Part shown: positions 1 to 9,184 of the stretch, piece by piece
Layout of the letters: every line of letters begins with the position of its first letter
Position numbering within the stretch: position 1 is the stretch's first letter
DNA from: Methyloterricola oryzae
GTDB lineage: Bacteria; Pseudomonadota; Gammaproteobacteria; Methylococcales; Methylococcaceae
Direction: 5' to 3'
Assembly (NCBI RefSeq): GCF_000934725.1
Contig: NZ_JYNS01000001.1
Coordinates: forward strand, 434,001-498,000
DNA length: 64,000 nucleotides
Program-made: the position numbers and the translations under genes
The notes under the pieces: generated by a model
What the model was told of the DNA's origin: nothing
The model's database searches: none
The model's input: the letters and a program-made list of their open reading frames with translations, nothing else

Positions 1-351
1 CCCTGCTTCCTCCTGCTGGCTTTTGTCACCTCCCTAGGCGTTTCATTGTGGCTGGCCACCATGAATGTTCAGTTCCGGGACGTGCGCTACACCGTGCCCT
101 TTCTGACCCAATTCTGGCTGTTCGCGACCCCCATCGCGTATCCCAGCAGCCTGATCCCAGAGGCCTGGCGCATGTACTATGGCCTCAATCCCATGGCCGG
201 GGTGGTCGAAGGTTTTCGATGGGCCTTGCTGGGCACAGAAATCCTCCCGCTCCACATGATCCTGGTTTCCTCCAGCGTTTCGCTGCTCATCCTGCTGAGC
301 GGCCTGGTGTATTTTCGCCGTATGGAAAAGACTTTTGCGGACGTAGTTTGA
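1..351 (+). CDS. ABC-2 type polysaccharide export permease, 3' end only
   Basis: The frame is open from the first base of the window and stops with TGA at 349-351, so this is the last 116 codons of a membrane protein whose start lies outside. The visible part has hydrophobic segments separated by short polar loops, including a PIAYPSSLIPE stretch and a YGLNPMAGVVEGFRW motif, both typical of the C-terminal half of O-antigen and teichoic acid type ABC-2 permeases (Wzm family). The ATPase gene starts only 3 bases downstream, which is the usual permease-ATPase pairing. It probably forms the inner-membrane channel that exports a lipid-linked polysaccharide. The substrate cannot be told from the sequence. 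Confidence 0.85.
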   Translation, partial: PCFLLLAFVTSLGVSLWLATMNVQFRDVRYTVPFLTQFWLFATPIAYPSSLIPEAWRMYYGLNPMAGVVEGFRWALLGTEILPLHMILVSSSVSLLILLSGLVYFRRMEKTFADVV

Positions 352-354
352 ATC

Positions 355-1662
355 ATGAATGACATTGCAATCAGCGTCAGAAACGTTAGCAAGCAGTACC
401 ATATCGGTGCGCTAAAAACCCACCGGTCAAATTACAAGACACTGCGCGAGAGTATCGGCAATCTGGTCGTCGGACCCTTCCGGCGCGTCGGCAACCTGCT
501 GCGGGGTAAGGCGTCGGGCGCTGCCGAACTGGACGAAATCATCTGGGCTGTCAACGATGTCTCTTTCGACATCAAGTTCGGCGAAGTCGTCGGAATCATC
601 GGGCGCAACGGCGCAGGCAAGAGCACGCTGCTCAAGGTCCTCTCACGTATCACCGATCCGACCCGGGGCGAAATCGATATCTTTGGCCGCGTAGGCTCCC
701 TGCTGGAAGTGGGTACCGGCTTCCACCCCGAACTAACCGGTCGCGAGAACGTGTTCCTCAACGGAGCGATCCTGGGCATGCGCCGCCAGGAAATCCTCAA
801 GAACTTCGACGAGATCGTCGCCTTCTCGGAGGTCGGCAAGTTCATCGATACCCCGGTAAAGCATTACTCCAGCGGCATGTACCTGCGACTGGCGTTTGCA
901 GTGGCCGCCCACCTGGAAACCGAAGTGCTGATCGTCGACGAGGTGCTGGCGGTTGGCGATTCCAGTTTCACCAGCAAGTGCCTGACGAAAATGCAGGACG
1001 TGAGCAAGCAGGGGCGAACCGTGCTGTTCGTATCCCACAACATGCAGGCCATGAGCCGGCTCTGCGAACGCGTGATCTGGATGCGCGAGGGGAAACTGCA
1101 TGAGGATGGCCCCGCCACCAAGGTCGTCAGCAATTATCTTGGCTCGGTCCTCGACACCAGTTTGTCCGAACTGACATGGCCGGATGTGGAAAAAGCGCCG
1201 GGAGGTGACATTGCGCGGTTGCGCGCGGTTCGCGTCCGCCGGCCCAACGGCAAGGTTACCAACCTCTTCGACGTCCGCGAACCTTTCGTGGTGGAAATGG
1301 AATACGACGTGCTGCAGTCAGGTTATGAACTGCTGCCTCACGTCCACTTCCTCAACGAGGAGTCCATCGTCATCTTCACGTCGCTGGACGACGACCCGGC
1401 ATGGCGGGGCAAACCGCGGCCGGCGGGACGCTACAAGAGTTCCGTCACCGTGCCCGGTGACCTGCTGCTGGATGGCCGCATTCTGATCATGCCCAGCTGC
1501 CTGGTACTTTCACCGCGTCGGGGCGAATTCGCCGCAGACCGTTACATCGTGGTGCAGATGACCGATGCCATGAATGGCGACTCGGCCCGCGGCTTGTTCA
1601 CTGGCAATATGCAAGGTATGGTGAACCCGCTTCTGCATTGGGCCACGGAAACCGATTCCTAG
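355..1662 (+). CDS. Polysaccharide ABC exporter ATPase, Wzt-like with C-terminal substrate domain
   Basis: 435 residues. The nucleotide-binding domain fills about residues 1-265, with Walker A GRNGAGKST, an ABC signature in HYSSGMYLRLAFAVA and Walker B LIVDEVLAVGD. The H-loop is in VLFVSHNM. The remaining 170 residues form a separate C-terminal region rich in beta-strand-like sequence, matching the Wzt_C type domain that recognises the polysaccharide end in O-antigen exporters. It powers export through the permease encoded just upstream. The N-terminal insertion between residues 20 and 60 is also usual in this family. Family assignment is secure. Whether the cargo is O-antigen, capsule or exopolysaccharide is unknown. 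Confidence 0.9.
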   Translation: MNDIAISVRNVSKQYHIGALKTHRSNYKTLRESIGNLVVGPFRRVGNLLRGKASGAAELDEIIWAVNDVSFDIKFGEVVGIIGRNGAGKSTLLKVLSRITDPTRGEIDIFGRVGSLLEVGTGFHPELTGRENVFLNGAILGMRRQEILKNFDEIVAFSEVGKFIDTPVKHYSSGMYLRLAFAVAAHLETEVLIVDEVLAVGDSSFTSKCLTKMQDVSKQGRTVLFVSHNMQAMSRLCERVIWMREGKLHEDGPATKVVSNYLGSVLDTSLSELTWPDVEKAPGGDIARLRAVRVRRPNGKVTNLFDVREPFVVEMEYDVLQSGYELLPHVHFLNEESIVIFTSLDDDPAWRGKPRPAGRYKSSVTVPGDLLLDGRILIMPSCLVLSPRRGEFAADRYIVVQMTDAMNGDSARGLFTGNMQGMVNPLLHWATETDS

Positions 1663-1711
1663 TCCAAAACCCGATTGACTGCACGGAAACTCGGGGCGAC
1701 AGGCACACAGT

Positions 1712-2107
1712 TCAATCGAACGAGCTCATCTGCCTGAACGCTCCCATTGCCACTACCGGTTCCTGAAGCCCGGAAAATGACACACCTATGAGCCGGACCT
1801 TCCTCGGTCCGGCCTCCGTGTGCCGGAGCAGCTCCATGAGCACCGGCATGAGTTCGCCCATCCGCCGCACCGGCAGGTCCTGGCGGCTGCGGCTGCGCGT
1901 CACCAGTTGGAAGTCGGCATAGCGCACTTTGAGTGTGACGGTGCTAGCATGCCAGCCGCGGTCCGCCAGTTTTTCCAGCAGCGGCCCCGCCAAGGCGCGT
2001 AAGGTCGCCGCCAGCACCGATGGATCGCACACATCCTGCTGAAAGGTCGTTTCGCTGCCCAAGGACTTGTGCGGAGCGGCCCCCTCCATCCCTGACGGCC
2101 GCTCGCC
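1712..2107 (-). pseudogene. dinB: DNA polymerase IV remnant (C-terminal little-finger domain only)
   Basis: The reading frame gives about 131 codons between stops. It matches only the last third of DinB: KSLGSETTF is the linker entering the little finger, GWHASTVTLKVRYADF is the DNA-contacting strand pair, and RKVRLIGVSFSGL is the last conserved strand. The palm, fingers and thumb with the catalytic acidic residues are absent; a stop lies at 2108-2110 and a different gene begins at 2118. This fits a deletion that removed the catalytic part of dinB. An ATG at 2089 could still give a 125-residue peptide, but no polymerase activity is possible. Convergent with the ABC ATPase gene. Confidence 0.75.
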
Positions 2108-2117
2108 TCAGGCTAGT

Positions 2118-2399
2118 TTAATCCCGGCCGGCACCCAAGCGATGAAACGGAAACGGCATCCGTTCGGTGTTGTAGGTCATGAACAGCAGCATCTGATGAA
2201 TCCAGTCGGAAAGCGCCTTGCCCCAGCGCGAGCCGCGCTCGGTGACGCGTCCAGTAAACAGATGCGACAAGAACTGGAAAAGAACGACCAACCAGGCCAG
2301 GATGCGTACCGCGCCGAACAGGGCAAAAAAGATCACCATGAACAAAAGGCGCAGAAAAGCGTTGGTTGGAATCTGCGGTTCCAGTGGAAGTTCTCTCAT
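2118..2399 (-). CDS. DUF4389 family membrane protein
   Basis: 93 residues. Two hydrophobic segments (about residues 13-30 and 32-48) are followed by a conserved soluble tail. The pattern LFQFLSHLFTGRV, then a tract ending in MLLFMTYNTERMPFPF, is the hallmark of DUF4389 proteins, small inner-membrane proteins of unknown function in gammaproteobacteria. Its stop codon lies next to the truncated dinB frame, so the deletion there seems to have brought the two together. A terminator-like hairpin separates it from the DUF2333 gene upstream, so it may have its own promoter. Function not known. Confidence 0.75.
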   Translation of the reverse strand: MRELPLEPQIPTNAFLRLLFMVIFFALFGAVRILAWLVVLFQFLSHLFTGRVTERGSRWGKALSDWIHQMLLFMTYNTERMPFPFHRLGAGRD

Positions 2400-2435
2400 G
2401 GGGAATGACCGGTAGTTCTGTCTCTATGCAAAATA

Positions 2436-2462
2436 AAGGGCCGTGATATGGCGACGGCCCTT
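2436..2462 (-). terminator. Rho-independent terminator candidate
   Basis: A perfect 9-bp stem, AAGGGCCGT / ACGGCCCTT, encloses a 9-base loop. On the minus strand it is followed by a T-rich run (TTTATTTTG counting the end of the stem). It lies downstream of the DUF2333 gene and about 37 bases before the DUF4389 start, so it probably ends DUF2333 transcripts. Confidence 0.6.
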
Positions 2463-2562
2463 GGTAACCCTAAATCTGCAAGGCGATGCTTGAAATCCAA
2501 CCTATCGGAATAGGACCAGCCGAAAACCCGGACCCGCGTGGTCGGACATCAAATTCACCTCG

Positions 2563-3591
2563 CTAGCCTTGCTGCAGCAGATTGCGCAGATCGATGGTGG
2601 CTGCGTTCGCTCGGGCAATGTAGTTGGCCAAGGTTAGGGAATAATTGGCAAAAAGCCCGAACCCACCGCCATTGAGGATTACCGGGCTCAGGAATTCGGC
2701 CTGGCCATCCTCCAACTCATGGATGATGGATTGCAAGGACACCATGGCCGTCTTGTTCCCCAGAATGTCGCGGAAATCGTATTCCACGGCGCGCAAGATC
2801 TGAATGGTCGCCCAACAGTAGCCCCGGGCTTCGAAGAACACGTCATCGATCATCATCCACGACGTCTTCATCTGCACGGGCTGCAGTTGCTCCGGGCTCA
2901 GCTGGCGGCTGTCGCCGGCGCTGGCACTCAGGCGGTTGGAGAGACTACCGAGGCGCTTTTCCAGAATCTCGAGGTATTGCCGCAGGTTGTCGGCGCGCGC
3001 GTAGAACTGCGATTCCCGCTGGGCCAAGCGCTCACGGTAATGCTCCATGGCTTCCACGCCCTTGAAGTACTCGGACTCGGAGGAAGGCAACTGCCACGAC
3101 TTATGGTCGAAATAGAACATCGGTTCCGCCTTGGCCAGGTCAGCGTCCTCCTTGGATTGCGACTGGGCGCGGGCGATATGGTTGCGCAAGGCAGATGTAC
3201 CGTCACGCAGGGCGGTGAGCGCCCCATATTCCCAACCTGGCATGTTGTCCATGAAGACGCCCGGCGGGAACATGTCATTGGATAGAAAGCCGCCTGGCTT
3301 GTGCAACAGGGTCTGCGCCACCTCGATGATGGCAGTCGCATAAGCGTAACCCAGGGGAAGTTCCTTCACGTTCTCGACCCCTGCCGCCTCCATGGCCGCC
3401 TTCTGCACATCGAAGCGGTCAGGCTCCTGGCCCCAGTATTCCGTCAGGATTCCCAGAAGCAGGAGCAGGACGACCACTCCCATGCCGATGCTCCAGGCAA
3501 TGCCCCGTTCCTTGCTCATCTTCGGGCTAAAGCGTCCCGGAGGTCCGACCGGTGTCGGCCCGCGGCTAGGCATTTTCTTGAGCACAGACAT
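2563..3591 (-). CDS. DUF2333 family membrane-anchored protein
   Basis: 342 residues. A basic N-terminus is followed by one membrane segment at about residues 33-50, and the rest (LTEYWGQEPDRFDV onwards) is soluble and rich in helices, presumably periplasmic. The length and the motifs GYAYATAIIEVAQTLL and PGGFLSNDMFPPGV match DUF2333 proteins of gammaproteobacteria, whose role is undetermined. It stands as a single gene between a terminator and the xerC operon. A TATAAT-like hexamer lies upstream at about 3630-3635, read on the minus strand. Confidence 0.8.
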   Translation of the reverse strand: MSVLKKMPSRGPTPVGPPGRFSPKMSKERGIAWSIGMGVVVLLLLLGILTEYWGQEPDRFDVQKAAMEAAGVENVKELPLGYAYATAIIEVAQTLLHKPGGFLSNDMFPPGVFMDNMPGWEYGALTALRDGTSALRNHIARAQSQSKEDADLAKAEPMFYFDHKSWQLPSSESEYFKGVEAMEHYRERLAQRESQFYARADNLRQYLEILEKRLGSLSNRLSASAGDSRQLSPEQLQPVQMKTSWMMIDDVFFEARGYCWATIQILRAVEYDFRDILGNKTAMVSLQSIIHELEDGQAEFLSPVILNGGGFGLFANYSLTLANYIARANAATIDLRNLLQQG

Positions 3592-3688
3592 CAGCTTGTC
3601 CTGGTTGCGTTTTTTATACAGCCGGGATTATATCGTAAGTGAGCTCGCTGGGGCGACGGCTTTGACACGGCAACCCCAGGCCCGATGT

Positions 3689-4612
3689 TCAAGGGGTATC
3701 GCGGTCATGGCGCTTGCGCGCACGCGGATGTGCCTGGTCATAGACGGCGGCCAGGCGCTGGAAGTCCACGTGGGTGTAGATCTGGGTCGTGCTGATGTTG
3801 GAATGTCCCAGCAGTTCCTGTACGGCACGCAGGTCGCTGCTGGCCTCCAGCATGTGACTGGCGAAAGAGTGCCGCAGCATATGCGGATGCACCTGTTCGG
3901 CCACACCCAGCTTGCGCGCCCAACGCTGGAGCCGCATCTGCACCGTACGCGGCACGATCCGGGTGCCCAGGCGACTGACGAACAGGGCATCCTCCCCGGG
4001 CGAAGCCACGTTAGCGCGCTCTGACAGCCATCGCGCCACGGCCTCCGCGGCCTTGCTCCCCACGGGCACGTAGCGCGATTTGCGGCCCTTTCCGGAGCGC
4101 ACGTGCGCTGAACCGGCCACCAGGTCCATATCCACCACGTTCAGGGCTGTCAATTCACTGAGACGAAGGCCCGAGGAGTAGAACAGTTCCCACATGGCCA
4201 CATCGCGCGTTTCCAGCGGACCCTCCCGGTCCGCCTCCAGCAGGCCCGACATCTGATCCACGTCCAGCAGACGCGGCAGCTTGCGGGGGGCTTTGGGCGC
4301 CCGCACGCCCTGAGCCGGATTGAGGCCGAGCACCCGTTCCTTGATCAGGAAATCGAAAAATCCGCGCAGGGCGGACAACTCCCGCTGCAGGCTGCGACTG
4401 ACGATGCCCTGCCGATGACGTTCTGCGACATAGAGGCGAACATGGTGCTGCATCACCTGGTCCCAGCCTTCCAGCCCCTGGACGCCGCAGAACGTGAGGA
4501 ATCGGGAGAGGTCGCGCCCGTATGCGGCACAGGTATGCATCGAAGCCCTCTGGCGCGTCTTGAGCCCCTGCAGAAAGCGCTCGAGCTGTTGACGCGCGGC
4601 CGAGGAGTCCAC
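3689..4612 (-). CDS. xerC: Tyrosine recombinase XerC
   Basis: 307 residues, the usual XerC length. The N-terminal SAM-like DNA-binding domain covers about residues 10-95 and the catalytic domain the rest. The catalytic set is visible: Arg in YSSGLRLSEL, the HxxR pair in HMLRHSFASH, the later His in LLGHSNIST and the nucleophile Tyr in TTQIYTHV. With XerD (not in the window) it resolves chromosome dimers at dif with FtsK. It is the last gene of the lptM-lysA-dapF-DUF484-xerC run, separated from DUF484 by 9 bases, an arrangement widely conserved in gammaproteobacteria and the main reason to call XerC rather than XerD. Confidence 0.95.
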   Translation of the reverse strand: MDSSAARQQLERFLQGLKTRQRASMHTCAAYGRDLSRFLTFCGVQGLEGWDQVMQHHVRLYVAERHRQGIVSRSLQRELSALRGFFDFLIKERVLGLNPAQGVRAPKAPRKLPRLLDVDQMSGLLEADREGPLETRDVAMWELFYSSGLRLSELTALNVVDMDLVAGSAHVRSGKGRKSRYVPVGSKAAEAVARWLSERANVASPGEDALFVSRLGTRIVPRTVQMRLQRWARKLGVAEQVHPHMLRHSFASHMLEASSDLRAVQELLGHSNISTTQIYTHVDFQRLAAVYDQAHPRARKRHDRDTP

Positions 4613-4621
4613 TGGCTTGGC

Positions 4622-5326
4622 CTATGGCAATCCCTTAAGCAAGGCCACCAGGCGTGCGGCGACGATGTCGCCCATCTGGTTCAGGAACAAATGTCCCATG
4701 CCCGCCTCGAAGCGGCTGGCGTTTCGGCTGCCGATGGCCAGAACCCCTTTGAGCCCGGCATGTTGCAAAGGCACCAGGGCGAAGGACATGACGTCGGGCC
4801 CCTCGCTCCCAAAGAGCACCTCTGCCTGAAAAGGAGTGGGCTGGCCGCATTCCGGCTTGCCGCTTTCCAGCACATGGCGGAGATGATCCACCTCGGCGCA
4901 GTCAGGTGGAATGCACAGGTCCGCGATCGGGCTGTCGATGACCGGCTCCAGCAGGCGCACCGCCACGAAGTCGGCCTGAAAGCATTCATGCAGCAGCCAG
5001 CGCAAGCCGCCCAAGGCATCATCCAAGGAAGTGGCGTCCAGAAGGGACAGGGTCAACTGGTGTATGCGGCGCGCCAGCGAATCATTGTCGCGCGCGATCT
5101 GCAGGATATCGTTCAACTGCATCTGCAAGCGGCGGTTCTTGTCGCGCAGCACGTCCAGTTGGCGCGAAACCAGGGAAACCGCCTCGCCGCTGGGGTGAGG
5201 AACCCGCAGCGTTTCGAGCAGTTCCAGATGCTGGTGAAAAAAATCCGGGTGGGAACGCAAGTAAGCCTCCACGTCGGCAGCCGTCACGCTGGGTTGCTCC
5301 TGTCGCTGTGCCTTGCTCAATTTCAT
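4622..5326 (-). CDS. DUF484 family protein (GAF-like)
   Basis: 234 residues, soluble. The N-terminal helical part ([26 protein letters not shown]) and a C-terminal GAF-like region ending in [12 protein letters not shown] are typical of DUF484 proteins, which nearly always sit between dapF and xerC. Its start overlaps the end of dapF by 4 bases, so translation is probably coupled. The biochemical role of the family is not established. Confidence 0.9.
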   Translation of the reverse strand: MKLSKAQRQEQPSVTAADVEAYLRSHPDFFHQHLELLETLRVPHPSGEAVSLVSRQLDVLRDKNRRLQMQLNDILQIARDNDSLARRIHQLTLSLLDATSLDDALGGLRWLLHECFQADFVAVRLLEPVIDSPIADLCIPPDCAEVDHLRHVLESGKPECGQPTPFQAEVLFGSEGPDVMSFALVPLQHAGLKGVLAIGSRNASRFEAGMGHLFLNQMGDIVAARLVALLKGLP

Positions 5327-6150
5327 AGCTGCAACTTTCCTTCAAAAACGGTGGTGGCGGGCCCTGTCATGAGCACCGCCGAACCACGTCCGGACCAACG
5401 GATGCTCAGCGTGCCTCCGGGCAGGTCCACCTGCACGGGAGACTCCAGCAGCCCCCATTCGATTCCGACCACGGCCGCCGCACAAGCCCCGCTCCCGCAG
5501 GCCAGGGTCTCGCCGGAACCACGCTCGAACACCCGGAGGCGGATATGTCCCTTGCCGAGCACTTCCATAAACCCGACATTGGCCCGTTCGGGAAACACCG
5601 GCGCACCCTCGAGCAATGGCCCCAACTCTGATACCAGTGCCGTCCTGACACTTTCGACCCGCAACACGGCATGTGGGTTGCCCATGGATACCGCACCAAA
5701 TTCAAAAGCCTGACCCAAGGCTTCGAACCGGTAGACAGGCAACTCACGTTCCGCCAGCAGGGGCACCTCCCCTGGCGCGTGCCGCGGAATTCCCATATCC
5801 ACCGTGATGTTACCATCGGCTTCTCGGCGCAGTAGGAGCTGACCGGCGCCCGTGTCGACCCTCACCTCCGCCTTATCGCACAGGCCCTGCTCATAAACAA
5901 AACGCGCAAAGCAGCGGGCGCCATTACCGCACTGGTTCACCTCACCGCCATCGGCATTGAAGATGCGGTAGCTGAAGTCCGCGCCCTCGCGCAGCGGCGG
6001 CGCCACCAACAAAACCTGATCACAGCCGATCCCGAAGTGCCGGTCGGCAATGTGGCGTACGCGCTCGGCAGTCAGATCAACCTGCTGGCGAACCGCGTCG
6101 ATCACCACGAAGTCGTTGCCCAGGCCGTGCATTTTCGTGAAATGTAGCAT
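5323..6150 (-). CDS. dapF: Diaminopimelate epimerase
   Basis: 275 residues, full length. DapF converts LL- to meso-diaminopimelate for lysine and peptidoglycan synthesis. Both catalytic cysteines are present: Cys in NQCGNGARC (about residue 75) and Cys in ACGSGACAA (about residue 219). The N-terminal [15 protein letters not shown] is the family signature. It starts 3 bases after lysA ends and overlaps the DUF484 gene. The neighbouring lysA uses its product directly. Confidence 0.97.
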   Translation of the reverse strand: MLHFTKMHGLGNDFVVIDAVRQQVDLTAERVRHIADRHFGIGCDQVLLVAPPLREGADFSYRIFNADGGEVNQCGNGARCFARFVYEQGLCDKAEVRVDTGAGQLLLRREADGNITVDMGIPRHAPGEVPLLAERELPVYRFEALGQAFEFGAVSMGNPHAVLRVESVRTALVSELGPLLEGAPVFPERANVGFMEVLGKGHIRLRVFERGSGETLACGSGACAAAVVGIEWGLLESPVQVDLPGGTLSIRWSGRGSAVLMTGPATTVFEGKLQL

Positions 6151-6153
6151 GGA

Positions 6154-7401
6154 TCAGTCCAACAGGCTCTCGCCGGCAAACAGCGATGCCAGATTTTCAC
6201 GGGGGCGAACCAGATGGGCCCGCTCGCCGTCCACCATGACCTCGGCCGGGCGGGGTCTGGAGTTGTAGTTGGAACTCATGCTGAAGCCATAGGCCCCGGC
6301 CGATCGCACCGCCAGGAGATCCCCCTCGCTTACCGCCAGTTCCCGGTTCTTGCCGAGAAAGTCGCCGGTTTCGCAAACCGGCCCCACCACATCCACCGTG
6401 AGGCTGCCGGCCGAACTCTCCTGGCAAACCGGCACGATGGCCTGCCAGGCGTCATAGAGCGCCGGGCGCAGCAGGTCATTCATGGCGGCATCTACGATGG
6501 CGAAATTCTTCGCGCTGGTGGCCTTGATGTGCTCGACCCGGGTCAGCAGGATGCCGGCGTTGCCGACGATGGCCCGGCCCGGCTCGATGATGACTTCAAA
6601 GTCCTGCCCCTTGAGCTTCTCGGCCACCAGGGAGGCCAACTGCGCTGGTTCCGGCGGTTCCTCGTCGCGGTAGCGTATGCCCAGCCCGCCGCCCAGATCC
6701 AGATGATGGATCTGCAGTCCGGCTTCGCGCAGGCGCAGTGCCAGACCCAGCAGGCGGTCCAGGGCATCGAGAAATGGCTCCGTCGTGGTCAGCTGCGAAC
6801 CGATGTGACAGTCGATGCCCACCACATCCAGATGGGCCATGGACGCCGCGCGCCGGTACTCAGACACCGCCTGCTCGATATCGATCCCGAACTTGTTTTC
6901 CTTCAGGCCTGTCGAAATATAGGGATGGGTGTTGGCGTCCACATCGGGGTTCACGCGCAACGAAACCGGCGCGCGCAGCCCCATTTCACCCGCGATACGG
7001 TTCAGTCTGTCAAGCTCCCCGGGCACCTCCACGTTGAAACAGCGGATGCCGGCCTGCAACGCCCGCCGGATCTCGTCCTCGCGCTTGCCAACGCCGGAAA
7101 ATACTACCTTGGCGGGGTCGCCGCCGGCCGCCAGCACACGCTCCAGTTCGCCCACCGAAACGATGTCGAAACCAGAACCCAGGCGGGCCAGCAGATTGAG
7201 CACCGCCAGGTTGGAGTTCGCCTTCACCGCATAGCAGATCAAGTGCGGACCTTGTGAATAGGCCTGGTCGAACACCTTCCAATGACGCTCCAGGGTGGCG
7301 CGGGAATAGACATAGCAGGGTGTGCCGAACTGCTCGGCAATCGCCGACAAGGGCACGTCTTCGGCGCAAAGCACGCCGTTACGGTAATTGAAATGGTCCA
7401 T
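6154..7401 (-). CDS. lysA: Diaminopimelate decarboxylase
   Basis: 415 residues, a PLP-dependent fold-III decarboxylase that makes L-lysine from meso-diaminopimelate. The PLP-binding lysine is in CYAVKANSN (about residue 60), HIGSQL and the glycine-rich LGGGLGI loop bind the cofactor phosphate, and GPVCETGD contains the active-site Cys contributed by the partner subunit. The family's C-terminal GAYGFSMSSNYNSRPRP is intact. It lies 12 bases downstream of the lptM lipoprotein gene and 3 before dapF, in one operon. Confidence 0.97.
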   Translation of the reverse strand: MDHFNYRNGVLCAEDVPLSAIAEQFGTPCYVYSRATLERHWKVFDQAYSQGPHLICYAVKANSNLAVLNLLARLGSGFDIVSVGELERVLAAGGDPAKVVFSGVGKREDEIRRALQAGIRCFNVEVPGELDRLNRIAGEMGLRAPVSLRVNPDVDANTHPYISTGLKENKFGIDIEQAVSEYRRAASMAHLDVVGIDCHIGSQLTTTEPFLDALDRLLGLALRLREAGLQIHHLDLGGGLGIRYRDEEPPEPAQLASLVAEKLKGQDFEVIIEPGRAIVGNAGILLTRVEHIKATSAKNFAIVDAAMNDLLRPALYDAWQAIVPVCQESSAGSLTVDVVGPVCETGDFLGKNRELAVSEGDLLAVRSAGAYGFSMSSNYNSRPRPAEVMVDGERAHLVRPRENLASLFAGESLLD

Positions 7402-7413
7402 GCGCTCAGGTCA

Positions 7414-7689
7414 TCAGAAGTCGTTGGGGTCCGCCATGGGAGCATAGCCATCCTGCGTCTCGTCCATATCCGGCGAGGGCTCTTCCGGCTGCGGGGTCGG
7501 GGTCGGGGTCGGTGACGGCGCCGCCTGCGGCTTGGGAGACTGCTTTGGCTTGGCTTTGGGCTTCTGCTGGGCTTTTGCCGCCTTGGGCAATTCGTCCTCA
7601 GGCATGAACAAAGGGCCTTTCTGCCCGCATGCCACGAGCAGAGCCGCAACTAACACCACGAAGGCGGTCACGCGTGAGGTAGAAAACAT
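7414..7689 (-). CDS. lptM: LptM-like small lipoprotein (former YifL)
   Basis: 91 residues. A lipoprotein signal ends in LLVACGQKGPLFMP; the Cys plus G-K-GPL is the conserved start of mature LptM, which assists assembly of the LPS translocon LptDE at the outer membrane. The rest is a low-complexity Lys/Pro/Ala then Pro/Thr-rich tail, longer than in E. coli. It is the first gene of the lysA-dapF-xerC operon, the usual place for this gene. The divergent gap to mutY (7690-7794) must hold both promoters. Confidence 0.85.
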   Translation of the reverse strand: MFSTSRVTAFVVLVAALLVACGQKGPLFMPEDELPKAAKAQQKPKAKPKQSPKPQAAPSPTPTPTPQPEEPSPDMDETQDGYAPMADPNDF

Positions 7690-7794
7690 GCTGATCGGTG
7701 TAGAATCCAGTGGCCGCGCGAACCCCGGCGGCCCGCAGCGAAAAGGGGGAAGTTTAAAGCAAAAGTTCGCTCATCCCAACGCAAACACGCACGC

Positions 7795-8862
7795 ATGAGT
7801 CCACAAGCTTTTCAGCGCGCAGTCCTGGACTGGTTTGAAATCCATGGCCGCAAACACCTGCCCTGGCAGCAGGCCCCGACCGCCTACCGGGTCTGGGTGT
7901 CCGAAATCATGCTGCAGCAGACCCAGGTCGCCACGGTCATTCCCTACTTCAGCCGCTTCATGCAGCGCTTTCCGGACCTTCCGACGCTGGCAGCAGCGGA
8001 GTTGGACCAAGTCCTCAGCTACTGGGCAGGCCTCGGCTATTACAGCCGCGCCCGCAATCTGCACTGCGCGGCGCGAGAGGTTGTCGAGCGGCACGCTGGC
8101 AGGCTGCCGGAGCGCCTCGAGGCCCTCGCGGCACTGCCAGGCATCGGGCGCTCCACGGCCGGCGCCATCCTCAGCCTGGGCCACGGACTACCCGCCGCCA
8201 TCCTCGACGGCAACGTCAAGCGGGTGTTAAGCCGCCACGCCGGTCTCGCCGGCTGGCCCGGCGAGACTCGCGTGCTGCGGGAACTGTGGGAGCTCAGCGA
8301 GCGTTACACGCCGACGTCGCGGACTGCAGAATATAATCAGGCCATGATGGACCTGGGCGCCACGGTGTGCACCCGAACGCGACCACGCTGCGATGCCTGC
8401 CCGTTAAGCGGCGACTGCGAAGCCCATCGAAGCGGCCAGACGGCCTCCATTCCGGCCCCGCGCCCCAACCGCTCAATGCCGGTCAGGCGCTGCCTGCTGG
8501 CGGTCCTGAATAACCGGAACGGCGAATTCTGGCTGCAGCGCAGACCCCCCATCGGCATCTGGGGCGGACTCCTGAGCCTGCCCGAATTCGACAGCCTGGA
8601 CACTATCCATGAATGGTGTATTCAACGCGGTCTGGAAGTCGGCGAGCTTGAGTGCCTTCCGGAACGCCGGCATACTTTCAGCCACTTTCACCTGGATTAC
8701 CGACCCGTGATCGGGGTGGCAAAAGCCCGGTACAACGCGGCGGAACCGGGGCACGGCGCCTGGTTCGCCCCGCATCCGGATCTAGCCCTTCCCGCACCGG
8801 TTCGCAGGCTCCTGGAAGAGTGCGCCGCCGGCGCCTCCCAATCCTCAACACACAAGGCTTGA
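7795..8862 (+). CDS. mutY: A/G-specific adenine glycosylase MutY
   Basis: 355 residues. MutY removes adenine mispaired with 8-oxoguanine. EIMLQQTQV and the helix-hairpin-helix [12 protein letters not shown] are present, with catalytic Asp138 in LDGNVKRV. The iron-sulfur cluster ligands follow in the C-x6-C-x2-C-x5-C spacing at [17 protein letters not shown]. The last 120 residues form the NUDIX-like domain that reads 8-oxoG. It is followed after 7 bases by yggX, the usual gammaproteobacterial pair for oxidative damage defence. Confidence 0.97.
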   Translation: MSPQAFQRAVLDWFEIHGRKHLPWQQAPTAYRVWVSEIMLQQTQVATVIPYFSRFMQRFPDLPTLAAAELDQVLSYWAGLGYYSRARNLHCAAREVVERHAGRLPERLEALAALPGIGRSTAGAILSLGHGLPAAILDGNVKRVLSRHAGLAGWPGETRVLRELWELSERYTPTSRTAEYNQAMMDLGATVCTRTRPRCDACPLSGDCEAHRSGQTASIPAPRPNRSMPVRRCLLAVLNNRNGEFWLQRRPPIGIWGGLLSLPEFDSLDTIHEWCIQRGLEVGELECLPERRHTFSHFHLDYRPVIGVAKARYNAAEPGHGAWFAPHPDLALPAPVRRLLEECAAGASQSSTHKA

Positions 8863-8869
8863 ACCTGAC

Positions 8870-9145
8870 ATGAGCAGAATCGTGAACTGCGTGAAACTCG
8901 GCACTGAAGCCGAGGGACTGGATGCGCCGCCTTTTCCTGGCGAGGCTGGAAAGCGCATTTTCGAAAACATTTCCAAGCAGGCTTGGCAGGAATGGTTGCG
9001 CCACCAGACCATGCTGATCAACGAGCATCGCCTGATGCCCTTCGAAGCGCAAGCCAAGCAGTTTCTCGCTCAGGAGCGTGAGAAGTACCTATTCGGCCCT
9101 GGCGCGGCCCTGCCGGAAGGTTACGTACCCCCCAAAGCGGGCTAG
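8870..9145 (+). CDS. yggX: Probable Fe(II)-trafficking / oxidative damage protection protein YggX
   Basis: 91 residues, the family length. The start [18 protein letters not shown] with its conserved Cys, and [18 protein letters not shown], identify YggX, a small cytoplasmic protein linked to protecting iron-sulfur clusters from oxidants. It follows mutY by 7 bases, as in E. coli, and is almost certainly co-transcribed with it. The next gene is convergent. Confidence 0.95.
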   Translation: MSRIVNCVKLGTEAEGLDAPPFPGEAGKRIFENISKQAWQEWLRHQTMLINEHRLMPFEAQAKQFLAQEREKYLFGPGAALPEGYVPPKAG

Positions 9146-9184
9146 GACCGCCGGGTTGCTCTCGCCTGCGGGCTCGTCTCTGCC

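Noticed and set aside
1671-1722. Separated inverted repeat (CGATTGACTG and CAGTTCAATCG) at the end of the dinB remnant, as a mobile-element end
   Set aside because: Arms are short and imperfect, there is no transposase or target duplication, and it may only be a loose terminator stem.
6361-6384. Inverted repeat GCCGGTTT-CGC-AAACCGGC, resembling the GTTTCG operator
   Set aside because: It lies inside lysA coding sequence, lacks the CGAAAC half of the other two sites, and is likely fortuitous.
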